The notes under the pieces are model-generated. The model worked only from the letters and a program-made list of their open reading frames with translations, made no database searches and was not told where the DNA came from. From Bombus terrestris (Eukaryota; Arthropoda; Insecta; Hymenoptera; Apidae), in assembly GCF_910591885.1 (NCBI RefSeq), contig NC_063279.1:14632001-14696000 (forward strand): a stretch of DNA of 64,000 bases. Direction: 5' to 3'. Within the stretch, counting starts at the first letter, position 1. Each line of letters opens with the position of its first letter. Positions 42,173 to 57,596 of the stretch are shown here, piece after piece. Position numbers and translations under genes: made by a program.

Positions 42173-43805
42173 TATACGTTATATCGTAATACTATGTAAC
42201 GTTATACGTTGTAACGGTATACTACATAACGTTACACGTTGTATCGTAATGTTACATAACGTTATACGTTATATCGTAATACTATATAACGTTATACGTA
42301 ATATCGTAATACTATATAACGTTATACGTTATATCGAAATACTATTCAACGTTATACGTTATATCGTAATACTATGTAACGTTATACGTAGTAACTGCAT
42401 ACTACATAACGTTATACGTTATATCGTAATGTTATATAACGTTATACGTTATATCGAAATACTATACAACGTTATACGTTATATCGTAATACTATGTAAC
42501 GTTATACGTAGTAACTGCATACTACATAACGTTATACGTTATATCGTAATATTATATGACGTTATATCGTAATGTCGTAATGTGTTATATCGTAATACTA
42601 TATAACGTTATACGTTATGTCGTAATAATATACAACGTTATACGTTATATCGTAATACTATATAGCAGTATACGTTATATCGTAATAGTATAGCGTTATA
42701 CGTTATATCGTAATACTATATAACGTTAAACGTTATATCGTAATACTATACAACGTTATACGTTATATCGTAATACTATATAGCAGTATACGTTATATCG
42801 TAATAGTATAGCGTTATACGTTATATCGTAATACTATATAACGTTAAACGTTATATCGTAACAGTATATAACGTTATACGTTGTAACTGTATACTACATA
42901 ACGTTATACGTTATATCGTAATGTGATATAACGTTATACGTTATATTGTAATACTATATAACGTTACACGTTGTAACTGTATACTACATAACGTTATACG
43001 TTATATCGTAATGTGATATAACGTTATACGTTATATCGTAATACTATGTAACGTTATACGTTGTAACGGTATACTACATAACGTTACACGTTGTATCGTA
43101 ATGTTACATAACGTTATACGTTATATCGTAATGCTATACAGCGTTATACGTAATATCGTAATACTATATAACGTTATACGTTATATCGAAATACTATTCA
43201 ACGTTATACGTTATATCGTAATACTATGTAACGTTATACGTAGTAACTGCATACTACATAACGTTATACGTTATATCGTAATGTTATATAACGTTATACG
43301 TTATATCGAAATACTATACAACGTTATACGTTATATCGTAATACTATGTAACGTTATACGTAGTAACTGCATACTACATAACGTTATACGTTATATCGTA
43401 ATATTATATGACGTTATATCGTAATGTCGTAATGTGTTATATCGTAATACTATATAACGTTATACGTTATGTCGTAATACTATACAACGTTATACGTTAT
43501 ATCGTAATACTATATAGCAGTATACGTTATATCGTAATAGTATAGCGTTATACGTTATATCGTAATACTATATAACGTTAAACGTTATATCGTAATACTA
43601 TACAACGTTATACGTTATATCGTAATACTATATAGCAGTATACTTTATATCGTAATAGTATAGCGTTATACGTTATATCGTAATACTATATAACGTTAAA
43701 CGTTATATCGTAACAGTATATAACGTTATACGTTGTAACTGTATACTACATAACGTTATACGTTATATCGTAATGTGATATAACGTTATACGTTATATTG
43801 TAATA
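42173..43805 (+). repeat. 852-bp tandem duplication in L1
   Basis: The block about 42,173-42,953 recurs at about 43,025-43,805, 852 bp later, including the 8+8+15-bp spacer (42,560 and 43,412). L2 has a single copy (spacer at 59,177), so the duplication is specific to L1 or was lost in L2. Each copy also contains a 118-bp repeat (three 30-mers plus one 28-mer), for example from 42,621 and 42,739. Confidence 0.85.
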
Positions 43806-44180
43806 CTTTGTAACGTTATACGTTGTAACGGAATACTACATAACGTTATACGTTATATCGTAATACTATATAGCATTATACGTTATATCGCAATAGTATA
43901 GCGTTATACGTTATGTCGTAATACTATATAACGTTATACGTTGTAACGGTATACTACATAAGGTTATACGTTATATTGTAATGGTATATAACGTTATACG
44001 TTATATCGCAATGATATATAACGTTCTAAGTTATATCGAAATACTATACAACGTTATACGTTATATCGTAATACTATGTAACGTTATACGTTGTAACTGT
44101 ATACTACATAACGTTATACGTTATATCGTAATGTGATATAACGTTATACGTTATATTGTAATACTATATAACGTTATACG

Positions 44181-44390
44181 TTGTAACTGTATACTACATA
44201 ACATTATACGTTATATCGCAATATTTTTTAACGTTATACGTTATATCGTAATACTATACAACGTTATACGTTATATCGTAATACTATATAGCATTATACG
44301 TTATATCGTAATAATATAGCGTTATACGTTATGTCGTAATACTATATAACGTTATACATTATAGCGTAATACCATATAACGTTATACGTT
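44181..44390 (+). repeat. 208-bp stretch present in L1, absent from L2
   Basis: The offset to L2 drops by 208 across this stretch. It carries monomers with unusual bases: CGCAATATTTTTTAACG, which has the longest T run I noticed, and ATAGCGTAATACCATATAACG split over two monomers. It is either a private gain in L1 or a clean loss from L2 near 59,950. Confidence 0.72.
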
Positions 44391-44960
44391 ATATCGAAAT
44401 ACTATACAACGTTATACGTTATATCGTAATACTATATAGCAGTATACGTTATATCGTAATAATATAGCGTTATTCGTTATGTCGTAATACTATATAACGT
44501 TATACATTATATCGTAATACTATATAACGTTATACGTTATATCGAAATACTATACAACGTTATACGTTATATCGTAATACTATATAGCATTATACGTTAT
44601 ATCGTAATAGTATAGCGTTATACGTTATGTCGTAATACTATATAACGTTATACATTATATCGTAATACTATATAACGTTATACGTTATTTCGAAATACTA
44701 TACAACGTTATACGTTATATCGTAATACTATGTAACGTTATACGTAGTAACTGCATACTACAAAACGTCACACGTTATATCGTAATGTTATATAACGTTA
44801 TACGTTATATCGTAATACTATGTAACGTTATACGTTGTAACGGTATACTACATAACGTTATACGTTATAAGATAATGCTATATAACGTTATGTGTTACAT
44901 CGTAATACTACATGACGTTATACGATATATCGTAATCATATGTAACGTTATACGTTACAT

Positions 44961-44986
44961 CGTAATATGAACTTTATACGTTATTT
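44961..44986 (+). repeat. 26-bp monomer, L1
   Basis: The monomer CGTAATATGAACTTTATACG is 4 bp short. It recurs exactly at 60518 in L2, so the change predates the S/L macro-duplication. Confidence 0.85.
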
Positions 44987-47838
44987 CGTAATATTATATA
45001 ACGTTATTCGTTATATCGTAATGCTATATAGCGTTATACATTTTATCGTAATACTATATAACGTTATACGTTGTAACCGTATACTACGTAACGTTATACG
45101 TTATATCGTAATGTGATATAACGTTATACGTTATATTGTAATACTATATAACGTTATACGTTGTAACTGTATACTACATAACGTTATACGTTATATCGTA
45201 ATATTATTTAACGTTATACGTTATATCGTAATACTATATAACGTTATACGTTATATCGAAATACTATACAACGTTATACGTTATATCGTAATACTATGTA
45301 ACGTTATACGTAGTAACTGCATACTACATAACGTTATACATTGTATCGTAATGTTATATAACGTTGTACGTTATATCGTAATGCTATACAGCGTTATACG
45401 TTATATCGTAATACTATATAACGTTAAACGTTATATCGTAATACTATATAACGTTATACGTTATATCGTAATACTACATAACGTTATATGATATATCGTA
45501 ATAGTATGTAATGTGATACGTTCTAACGGTATACTACATAACGTTATACTTTATATCGGAATATTATATAACGTTATACGTTATATCGTAATGTTATACA
45601 GCGTTATACGTAATATTGTAATACTATATAACGTTATACGTTGTAACTGTATACTACATAACGTTTTACGTTATATCGTAATATTATATGACGTAATATG
45701 TAATATCGTAATACTATGTAACGTTATACGTTATGTCGTAATACTATACAACGTTATACGTTATATCGTAATACTATATAGCAGTATACGTTATATCGTA
45801 ATAGTATAGCGTTATACGTTATATCGTAATACTATATAACGTTAAACGTTATATCGTAACAGTATATAACGTTATACGTTGTAACTGTATACTACATAAC
45901 GTTATACGTTATACCGTAATGTGATATAACGTTATACGTTATATTGTAATACTATATAACGTTACGCGTTGTAACTGTATACTACATAACGTTATGCGTA
46001 ATATCGTAATGTTATATAACGTTATACGTTATATTGTAATACTTTGTAACGTTACACGTTGTAACTGTATACTAAATAACGTAATGCGTTATATCGTAAT
46101 GTTATATAACGTTATACGTTATATTGTAATACTATATAACGTTATACGTTGTAACTGTATACTACATAACGTTATACGTTATATCGTAATGTGATATGAC
46201 GTTATACGTTATATTGTAATAGTATATAACGTTATACGTTGTAACTGTATACTACATAACGTTATACGTTATATCGTAATATTTTATGACGTTATATGTT
46301 ATATCGTAATACTATATAACGTTAAACGTTATATCGTAACAGTATATAACGTTATACGTTGTAACTGTATACTACATAACGTTATGCGTTATATCGTAAT
46401 GTTATATAACATTATACGTTATATTTCAATACTTTGTAACGTTATACGTTGTAACTGTATACTACATAACGTTACACGTTAATCGTAATGTTATATAACT
46501 TTATACGTTGTTACGGAATACTACATAACGTTATACGTTATATCGTAATGTGATATAACGTTATACGTTATATTGTAATACTATATAACGTTATACGTTG
46601 TAACTGTATACTACATAACGTTATACGTTATATCGTAATATTATATGACGTTGTATGTTATATCGTAATACTATATAACGTTATACGTTATGTCGTAATA
46701 CTATACAGCGTTATACGTTATATCGTAATACTATATAGCAGTATACGTTATATCGTAATAACATAACGTTATTCGTTATGTCGTAATACTATATAACGTT
46801 ATACATTATATCGTAATACTATATAACGTTATACGTTATATCGAAATACTATACAGCGTTATACGTTATATCGTAATACTATGTAACGTTATACGTAGTA
46901 ACTGCATACTACATAACGTTATACATTATATCGTAATGTTATATAACGTTATACGTTATATCGTAATGTGATATATCGTTATACGTTATATCGTAATGCT
47001 ATACAGCGTTATACGTAATATTGTAATACTATATAACGTTATACGTTATATCGTAATACTACATAACGTTATATGATATATCGTAATAGTATGTAATGTT
47101 ATAAGTTGTAACGGTATACTACATAACGTTATACTTTATATCGTAATACTATACAACATTATACGTTATATCGTAATACTATATAGCGTTATACGTTATG
47201 TCGTTATACGTAACAGTATATAACGTTATACGTTATATCGTAATATTATATAATGTTATTGGTTATATTGTCATGCTATGCAGCGTTATACAATATATCG
47301 TAATACTATATAATGTTATACGTGCTAACGGTATACTACATAACATTATACTTTATATTGTAATACTATATAACGTTATACATTATATCGTAATACTATA
47401 TAACGTTATACGTTATATCGAAATACTATACAACGTTATACGTTAAATCGTAATACTATATAACGTTATACGTTGTAACCGTATACTACGTAACGTTATA
47501 CGTTATATCGTAATGTGATATAACGTTATACGTTATATTGTAATACTATATAACGTTATACGTTGTAACTGTATACTACATAACGTTATACGTTATATCG
47601 TAATATTATTTAACGTTATACGTTATATCGTAATACTATATAACGTTATACGTTATATCGAAATACTATACAACGTTATACGTTATATCGTAATACTATG
47701 TAACGTTATACGTTGTAACGGTATACTACATAACGTTACACGTTGTATCGTAATGTTACATAACGTTATACGTTATATCGTAATACTATGTAACGTTATA
47801 CGTTGTAACTGTATACTACATAACGTTATACGTTATAT

Positions 47839-47958
47839 CGTAATGTGATATAACGTTATACGTTATATCGTAATGTGATATAACGTTATACGTTATATCG
47901 TAATGTGATATAACGTTATACGTTATATCGTAATGTGATATAACGTTATACGTTATAT
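47839..47958 (+). repeat. Run of four TGTGATATA monomers, S2
   Basis: Four consecutive monomers carry TGTGATATAACG. The matching site has three in S1 (33,378-33,467) and two in L1 (39,821-39,880) and L2 (54,819-54,878). Runs of three or four also occur at 26,681, 27,101 and 62,400. Confidence 0.88.
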
Positions 47959-49154
47959 TGTAATACTATATAACGTTACACGTTGTAACTGTATACTAAA
48001 TAACGTAATGCGTTATATCGTAATGTTATATAACGTTATACGTTATATTGTAATACTTTGTAACGTTATACGTTGTAACTGTATACTACATAACGTTATA
48101 CGTTATATCGTAATGTGATATAACGTTATACGTTATATTGTAATAGTATATAACGTTATACGTTGTAACTGTATACTACATAACGTTATACGTTATATCG
48201 TAATATTTTATGACGTTATATGTTATATCGTAATACTATATAACGTTATACGTTATGTCGTAATACTATACAGCGTTATACGTTATATCGTAATACTATA
48301 TAGCAGTATACGTTATATCGTAATAATATAGCGTTATTCGTTATGTCGTAATACTATATAACGTTATACATTATATCGTAATACTATATAACGTTACACG
48401 TTATATCGAAATACTATACAACGTTATACGTTATATCGTAATACTATGTAACGTTATACGTAGTAACTGCATACTACATAACGTTATACATTATATCGTA
48501 ATGTTATATAACGTTATACGTTATACCGTAATGTGATATATCGTTATACGTTATATCGTAATGCTATACAGCGTTATACGTAATATCGTAATACTATATA
48601 ACGTTATACGTTATATCGTAATACTACATAACGTTATATGATATATCGTAATAGTATGTAATGTGATACGTTCTAACGGTATACTACATAACGTTATACT
48701 TTATATCGGAATATTATATAACGTTATACGTTATATCGTAATGCTATACAGCGTTATACGTAATATTGTAATACTATATAACGTTATACGTTGTAACTGT
48801 ATACTACATAACGTTTTACGTTATATCGTAATATTATATGACGTAATATGTAATATCGTAATACTATATAACGTTATACGTTATGTCGTAATACTATACA
48901 GCGTTATACGTTATATCGTAATACTATATAGCAGTATACGTTATATCGTAATAATATAGCGTTATTCGTTATGTCGTAATACTATATAACGTTATACATT
49001 ATATCGTAATACTATATAACGCTATACGTTATATCGAAATACTATACCACGTTATACGTTATATCGTAATACTATGTAACGTTATACGTAGTAACTGCAT
49101 ACTACATAACGTTATACATTATATCGTAATGTTATATAACGTTATACGTTATAT

Positions 49155-49215
49155 CGTAATGTTATATATAATGTTATATATTATATATATCGTATAATGT
49201 TATTATACGTTATAT
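49155..49215 (+). repeat. 61-bp very AT-rich monomer, S2
   Basis: This is the homologue of 34691, shifted by 14,464. It is found in S0, S1 and S2 but not in L units. Confidence 0.88.
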
Positions 49216-52200
49216 CGTAATACTATGTAACGTTATACGTTGTAACGGTATACAACATAACGTTATACTTTATATCGGAATATTATATAACGTTATACGT
49301 TATATCGTAATGCTATACAGCGTTATACGTAATATTGTAATACTATATAACGTTATACGTTGTAACTGTATACTACATAACGTTATACGTTATATCGTAA
49401 TATTATATGACGTAATATGTAATATCGTAATACTATATAACGTTATACGTTATGTCGTAATACTATACAACGTTATACGTTATATCGTAATACTATATAG
49501 CAGTATACGTTATATCGTAATAGTATAGCGTTATACGTTATATCGTAATACTATATAACGTTATACATTATATTGTAATGCTATATAACGTTATACGTTG
49601 TAACTGTAGACTACATAACGTTATACGTTATATCGAAATACTATACAACGTTATACGTTATATCGTAATACTATGTAACGTTATACGTTGTAACTGTATA
49701 CTACATAACGTTATACGTTATATCGTAATGTGATATAACGTTATACGTTATATCGTAATGTGATATAACGTTATACGTTATATTGTAATACTATATAACG
49801 TTACACGTTGTAACTGTATACTACATAACGTTATGCGTTATATCGTAATGTTATATAACGTTATACGTTATATTGTAATACTTTGTAACGTTATACGTTG
49901 TAACTGTATACTACATAACGTTATACGTTATATCGTAATGTGATATAACGTTATACGTTATATTGTAATACTATAGAACGTTATACGTTGTAACTGTATA
50001 CTACATAACGTTATACGTTATATCGTAATGTTATATAACGTTATACGTTATATCGTAATACTTTATAACGTTATACGTTATATCGTAATACTTTATAACG
50101 TTATACGTTGTAACTGTATACTACATAACGTTATACGTTATATCGTTATATTATATGACGTTATACGTTATATCGTAACAGTATATAACGTTATACGTTG
50201 TAACTGTATACTACATAACGTTATGCGTTATATCGTAATGTTATATAACGTTATACGTTATATTGTAATACTTTGTAACGTTATACGTTGTAACTGTATA
50301 CTACATAACATTACACGTTATATCGTAATGTTATATAACTTTATACGTTCTAACGGAATACTACATAACGTTATACGTTATATCGTAATATTATATGACG
50401 TTATATGTTATATCGTAATACTATATAGCAATATACGTTATATCGTAATAATATAGCGTTATTCGTTATGTCGTAATACTATATAACGTTATACATTATA
50501 TCGTAATACTATATAACGTTATACGTTATATCGAAATACTATACCACGTTATACGTTATATCGTAATACTATGTAACGTTATACGTAGTAACTGCATACT
50601 ACATAACGTTATACATTATATCGTAATGTTATATAACGTTATACGTTATATCGTAATGTTATATAACGTTATACGTTATATCGTAATACTATGTAACGTT
50701 ATACGTTGTAACGGTATACAACATAACGTTATACTTTATATCGGAATATTATATAACGTTATACGTTATATCGTAATGCTATACAGCGTTATACGTAATA
50801 TTGTAATACTATATAACGTTATACGTTGTAACTGTATACTACATAACGTTATACGTTATATCGTAATATTATATGACGTAATATGTAATATCGTAATACT
50901 ATATAACGTTATACGTTATGTCGTAATACTATACAACGTTATACGTTATATCGTAATACTATATAGCAGTATACGTTATATCGTAATAGTATAGCGTTAA
51001 ACGTTATATCGTAATACTATATAACGTTATACATTATATTGTAATGCTATATAACGTTATACGTTGTAACTGTAGACTACATAACGTTATACGTTATATC
51101 GAAATACTATACAACGTTATACGTTATATCGTAATACCATGTAACGTTATACGTTGTAACTGTATACTACATAACGTTATACGTTATATCGCAATACTAT
51201 ATAGCATTATACGTTATATCGTAATAGTATAGCGTTATACGTTATGTCGTAATACTATATAACGTTATACATTATATCGTAATACTATATAACGTTATAC
51301 GTTATATCGAAATACTATACAACGTTATACGTTATATCGTAATACTATGTAACGTTATACGTAGTAACTGCATACTACAAAACGTCACACGTTATATCGT
51401 AATGTTATATAACGTTATACGTTATATCGTAATACTATGTAACGTTATACGTTGTAACGGTATTCTACATAACGTTATACGTTATAAGATAATGCTATAT
51501 AACGTTATGTGTTACATCGTAATACTACATGACGTTATACGATATATCGTAATCATATGTAACGTTATACGTTACATCGTAATACTATAGAACGTTATAC
51601 GTTATATCGTAATATTATTTAACGTTATACGTTATATCGTAATACTATATAACGTTATACGTTATATCGAAATACTATACAACGTTATACGTTATATCGT
51701 AATACTATGTAACGTTATACGTTGTAACGGTATACTACATAACGTTACACGTTGTATCGTAATGTTACATAACGTTATACGTTATATCGTAATACTATGT
51801 AACGTTATACGTTGTAACTGTATACTACATAACGTTATACGTTATATCGTAATGTGACATAACGTTATACGTTATATCGTAATGTGATATAACGTTATAC
51901 GTTATATTGTAATACTATATAACGTTACACGTTGTAACTGTATACTACATAACGTAATGCGTTATATCGTAATGTTATATAACGTTATACGTTATATTGT
52001 AATACTTTGTAACGTTATACGTTGTAACTGTATACTACATAACGTTATACGTTATATCGTAATGTGATATAACGTTATACGTTATATTGTAATACTATAT
52101 AACGTTATACGTTGTAACTGTATACTACATAACGTTATACGTTATATCGTAATATTATATGACGTTATATGTTATATCGTAATACTATATAACGTTATAC

Positions 52201-52771
52201 GTTATGTCGTAATACTATACAGCGTTATACGTTATATCGTAATACTATATAGCAGTATACGTTATATCGTAATAATATAGCGTTATTCGTTATGTCGTAA
52301 TACTATATAACGTTATACATTATATCGTAATACTATATAACGTTATACGTTATATCGAAATACTATACAACGTTATACGTTATATCGTAATACTATGTAA
52401 CGTTATACGTAGTAACTGCATACTACATAACGTTATACATTATATCGTAATGTTATATAACGTTATACGTTATATCGTAATGTGATATATCGTTATACGT
52501 TATATCGTAATGTTATGCAGCGTTATACGTAATATCGTAATACTATATAACGTTATACTTTGTAACTATATACTACATAACGTTATACGTTATATCGTAA
52601 TATTATATGACGTTATATGTTATATCGTAATGCTATACAGCGTTATACGTTATATCGTAATACTATATAGCGTTATACGTTATGTGGTAATACTATATAA
52701 AGTTATACGTTATATCGTAATACTGTAGAACGTTATACGTTATATCGTAATACTATATACCGTTATACGTT

Positions 52772-53065
52772 ATGTCGTTATGCGTAACAGTATATAACGT
52801 TATACGTTATATCGTAATATTATATAATGTTATTGGTTACATTGTCATGCTATGCAGCGTTATACAATATATCGTAATACTATATAATGTTATACGTTCT
52901 AACGGTATACTACATAACGTTATACTTTATATTGTAATACTATATAACGTTATACATTATATCGTAATACTATATAACGTTATACGTTATGTCGTAATAC
53001 TGTACAACGTTATACGTTATATCGTAATACTATATAGCAGTATACTTTATATCGTAATAGTATAG
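52772..53065 (+). repeat. S-unit marker with TGTCGTTATGCG, S2 copy
   Basis: This is the homologue of 38188 at an offset of 14,584. It lies 1,409 bp before the L2 landmark, against 992 bp in S1, because S2 keeps 417 bp that S1 lacks. Confidence 0.85.
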
Positions 53066-55979
53066 CGTTATACGTTATATCGTAACAGTATATAACGTTA
53101 TACGTTGTAACTGTATACTACATAACGTTACACGTTAATCGTAATGTTATATAACTTTATACGTTGTAACGGAATACTACATAACGTTATACGTTATATC
53201 GTAATATTATATGACATTATATGTTATATCGTAATACTATATAGCAGTATACTTTATATCGTAATAGTATAGCGTTATACGTTATATCGTAATACTATAT
53301 AACGTTAAACGTTATATCGTAACAGTATATAACGTTATACGTTGTAACTGTATACTACATAACGTTATGCGTTATATCGTAATGTTATATAACATTATAC
53401 GTTATATTTCAATACTTTGTAACGTTATACGTTGTAACTGTATACTACATAACGTTACACGTTAATCGTAATGTTATATAACTTTATACGTTGTTACGGA
53501 ATACTACATAACGTTATACGTTATATCGTAATGTGATATAACGTTATACGTTATATTGTAATACTATATAACGTTATACGTTGTAACTGTATACTACATA
53601 ACGTTATACGTTACATCGTAATATTATATGACGTTATATGTTATATCGTAATACTATATAACGTTATACGTTATGTCGTAATACTATACAGCGTTATACG
53701 TTATATCGTAATACTATATAGCAGTATACGTTATATTGTAATAACATAGCGTTATTCGTTATGTCGTAATACTATATAACGTTATACATTATATCGTAAT
53801 ACTATATAACGTTATACGTTATATCGAAATACTATACAACGTTATACGTTATATCGTAATACTATGTAACGTTATACGTAGTAACTGCATACTACATAAC
53901 GTTATACATTATATCGTAATGTTATATAACGTTATACGTTATATCGTAATGTGATATATCGTTATACGTTATATCGTAATGCTATACAGCGATATACGTC
54001 ATATTGTAATACTATATAACGTTATACGTTATTTCGTAATACTACATAACGTTATATGATATATCGTAATAGTATGTAATGTTATAAGTTGTAACGGTAT
54101 ACTACATAACGTTATACTTTATATCGTAATACTATACAACATTATACGTTATATCGTAATACTATATAGCGTTATACGTTATGTCGTTATACGTAACAGT
54201 ATATAACGTTATACGTTATATCGTAATATTATATAATGTTATTGGTTATATTGTCATGCTATGCAGCGTTATACAATATATCGTAATACTATATAATGTT
54301 ATACGTTCTAACGGTATACTACATAACATTATACTTTATATTGTAATACTTTATAACGTTATACATTATATCGTAATACTATATAACGTTATACGTTATA
54401 TCGAAATACTATACAACGTTATACGTTAAATCGTAATACTATATAACGTTATACGTTGTAACCGTATACTTCGTAACGTTATACGTTATATCGTAATGTG
54501 ATATAACGTTATACGTTATATTGTAATACTATATAACGTTATACGTTGTAACTGTATACTACATAACGTTATACGTTATATCGTAATATTATTTAACGTT
54601 ATACGTTATATCGTAATACTATATAACGTTATACGTTATATCGAAATACTATACAACGTTATACGTTATATCGTAATACTATGTAACGTTATACGTTGTA
54701 ACGGTATACTACATAACGTTACACGTTGTATCGTAATGTTACATAACGTTATACGTTATATCGTAATACTATGTAACGTTATACGTTGTAACTGTATACT
54801 ACATAACGTTATACGTTATATCGTAATGTGATATAACGTTATACGTTATATCGTAATGTGATATAACGTTATACGTTATATTGTAATACTATATAACGTT
54901 ACACGTTGTAACTGTATACTAAATAACGTAATGCGTTATATCGTAATGTTATATAACGTTATACGTTATATTGTAATACTTTGTAACGTTATACGTTGTA
55001 ACTGTATACTACATAACGTTATACGTTATATCGTAATGTGATATAACGTTATACGTTATATTGTAATAGTATATAACGTTATACGTTGTAACTGTATACT
55101 ACATAACGTTATACGTTATATCGTAATATTTTATGACGTTATATGTTATATCGTAATACTATATAACGTTATACGTTATGTCGTAATACTATACAGCGTT
55201 ATACGTTATATCGTAATACTATATAGCAGTATACGTTATATCGTAATAACATAGCGTTATTCGTTATGTCGTAATACTATATAACGTTATACATTATATC
55301 GTAATACTATATAACGTTATACGTTATATCGAAATACTATACAACGTTATACGTTATATCGTAATACTATGTAACGTTATACGTAGTAACTGCATACTAC
55401 ATAACGTTATACATTATATCGTAATGTTATATAACGTTATACGTTATATCGTAATGTGATATATCGTTATACGTTATATCGTAATGCTATACAGCGTTAT
55501 ACGTAATATTGTAATACTATATAACGTTATACGTTATATCGTAATACTACATAACGTTATATGATATATCGTAATAGTATGTAATGTGATACGTTCTAAC
55601 GGTATACTACATAACGTTATACTTTATATCGGAATATTATATAACGTTATACGTTATATCGTAATGCTATACAGCGTTATACGTAATATTGTAATACTAT
55701 ATAACGTTATACGTTGTAACTGTATACTACATAACGTTTTACGTTATATCGTAATATTATATGACGTAATATGTAATATCGTAATACTATGTAACGTTAT
55801 ACGTTATGTCGTAATACTATACAACGTTATACGTTATATCGTAATACTATATAGCAGTATACGTTATATCGTAATAGTATAGCGTTATACGTTATATCGT
55901 AATACTATATAACGTTAAACGTTATATCGTAACAGTATATAACGTTATACGTTGTAACTGTATACTACATAACGTTATA

Positions 55980-57596
55980 CGTTATATCGTAATACTATAT
56001 AACGTTAAACGTTATATCGTAACAGTATATAACGTTATACGTTGTAACTGTATACTACATAACGTTATACGTTATATCGTAATGTGATATAACGTTATAC
56101 GTTATATTGTAATACTATATAACGTTATACGTTGTAACCGTATACTACGTAACGTTATACGTTATATCGTAATGTGATATAACGTTATACGTTATATTGT
56201 AATACTATATAACGTTATACGTTGTAACTGTATACTACATAACGTTATACGTTATATCGTAATATTATTTAACGTTATACGTTATATCGTAATACTATAT
56301 AACGTTATACGTTATATCGAAATACTATACAACGTTATACGTTATATCGTAATACTATGTAACGTTATACGTTGTAACGGTATACTACATAACGTTACAC
56401 GTTGTATCGTAATGTTACATAACGTTATACGTTATATCGTAATACTATGTAACGATATACGTTGTAACTGTATACTACATAACGTTATACGTTATATCGT
56501 AATGTGATATAACGTTATACGTTATATTGTAATAGTATATAACGTTATACGTTGTAACGGAATACTACATAACGTTACACGTTGTATCGTAATGTTACAT
56601 AACGTTATACGTTATATCGTAATACTATATAACGTTATACGTTATGTCGTAATACTATACAGCGTTATACGTTATATCGTAATACTATATAGCAGTATAC
56701 GTTATATCGTAATAATATAGCGTTATTCGTTATGTCGTAATACTATATAACGTTATACATTATCTCGTAATACTATATAACGTTATACGTTATATCGAAA
56801 TACTATACAACGTTATACGTTATATCGTAATACTATGTAACGTTATACGTAGTAACTGCATACTACATAACGTTATACATTATATCGTAATGTTATATAA
56901 CGTTATACGTTATATCGTAATGTGATATATCGTTATACGTTATATCGTAATGCTATACAGCGTTATACGTAATATCGTAATACTATATAACGTTATACGT
57001 TGTAACTATATACTACATAACGTTATACGTTATACCGTAATATTATATGACGTTATATGTTATATCGTAATGCTATACAGCGTTATACGATATATCGTAA
57101 TACTATATAACGTTAAACGTTATATCGTAATACTATATAACGTTATACGTTATATCGTAATACTACATAACGTAATATGATATATCGTAATAGTATGTAA
57201 TGTGATACGTTCTAACGGTATACTACATAACGTTATACTTTATATCGGAATATTATATAACGTTATACGTTATATCGTAATGCTATACAGCGTTATACGT
57301 AATATTGTAATACTATATAACGTTATACGTTGTAACTGTATACTACATAACGTTTTACGTTATATCGTAATATTATATGACGTAATATGTAATATCGTAA
57401 TACTATGTAACGTTATACGTTATGTCGTAATACTATACAACGTTATACGTTATATCGTAATACTATATAGCAGTATACGTTATATCGTAATAGTATAGCG
57501 TTATACGTTATATCGTAATACTATATAACGTTAAACGTTATATCGTAACAGTATATAACGTTATACGTTGTAACTGTATACTACATAACGTTATGC
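55980..57596 (+). repeat. 1,616-bp extra block in L2
   Basis: L1 passes directly from the sequence at 40,978 to 40,981, while L2 has this block between the matching bases. It contains a GTAACCGTATACTACG monomer (56,136) like that at 54,460, and a second 297-bp module 1,616 bp after the first. An imperfect tandem duplication, with about 60 bp of internal length change, explains it best. Confidence 0.78.

Larger units (their letters stand above)
39180..47197 (+). repeat. Region III unit L1 (8,018 bp)
   Basis: The unit begins at the Region III landmark. It matches L2 at offset 15,001 to about 40,980, at 16,617 from there to 42,900, at 15,765 after its own 852-bp duplication, and at 15,557 from about 44,400 to 46,060. 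It contains two 297-bp modules (40585, 45513). From about 46,310 to its end it matches 53.3-54.2 kb, the end of S2, at an offset of 6,983. Confidence 0.83.
47198..54180 (+). repeat. Region III unit S2 (6,983 bp)
   Basis: This unit is the counterpart of S1 and is longer by 537 bp (120 bp near 51.85 kb plus 417 bp near 53.3 kb). In both places it agrees with S0, so S1 is the copy that lost sequence. It has the 61-bp AT-rich monomer (49155), one 297-bp module (48663) and the S-unit marker (52772). Confidence 0.87.
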
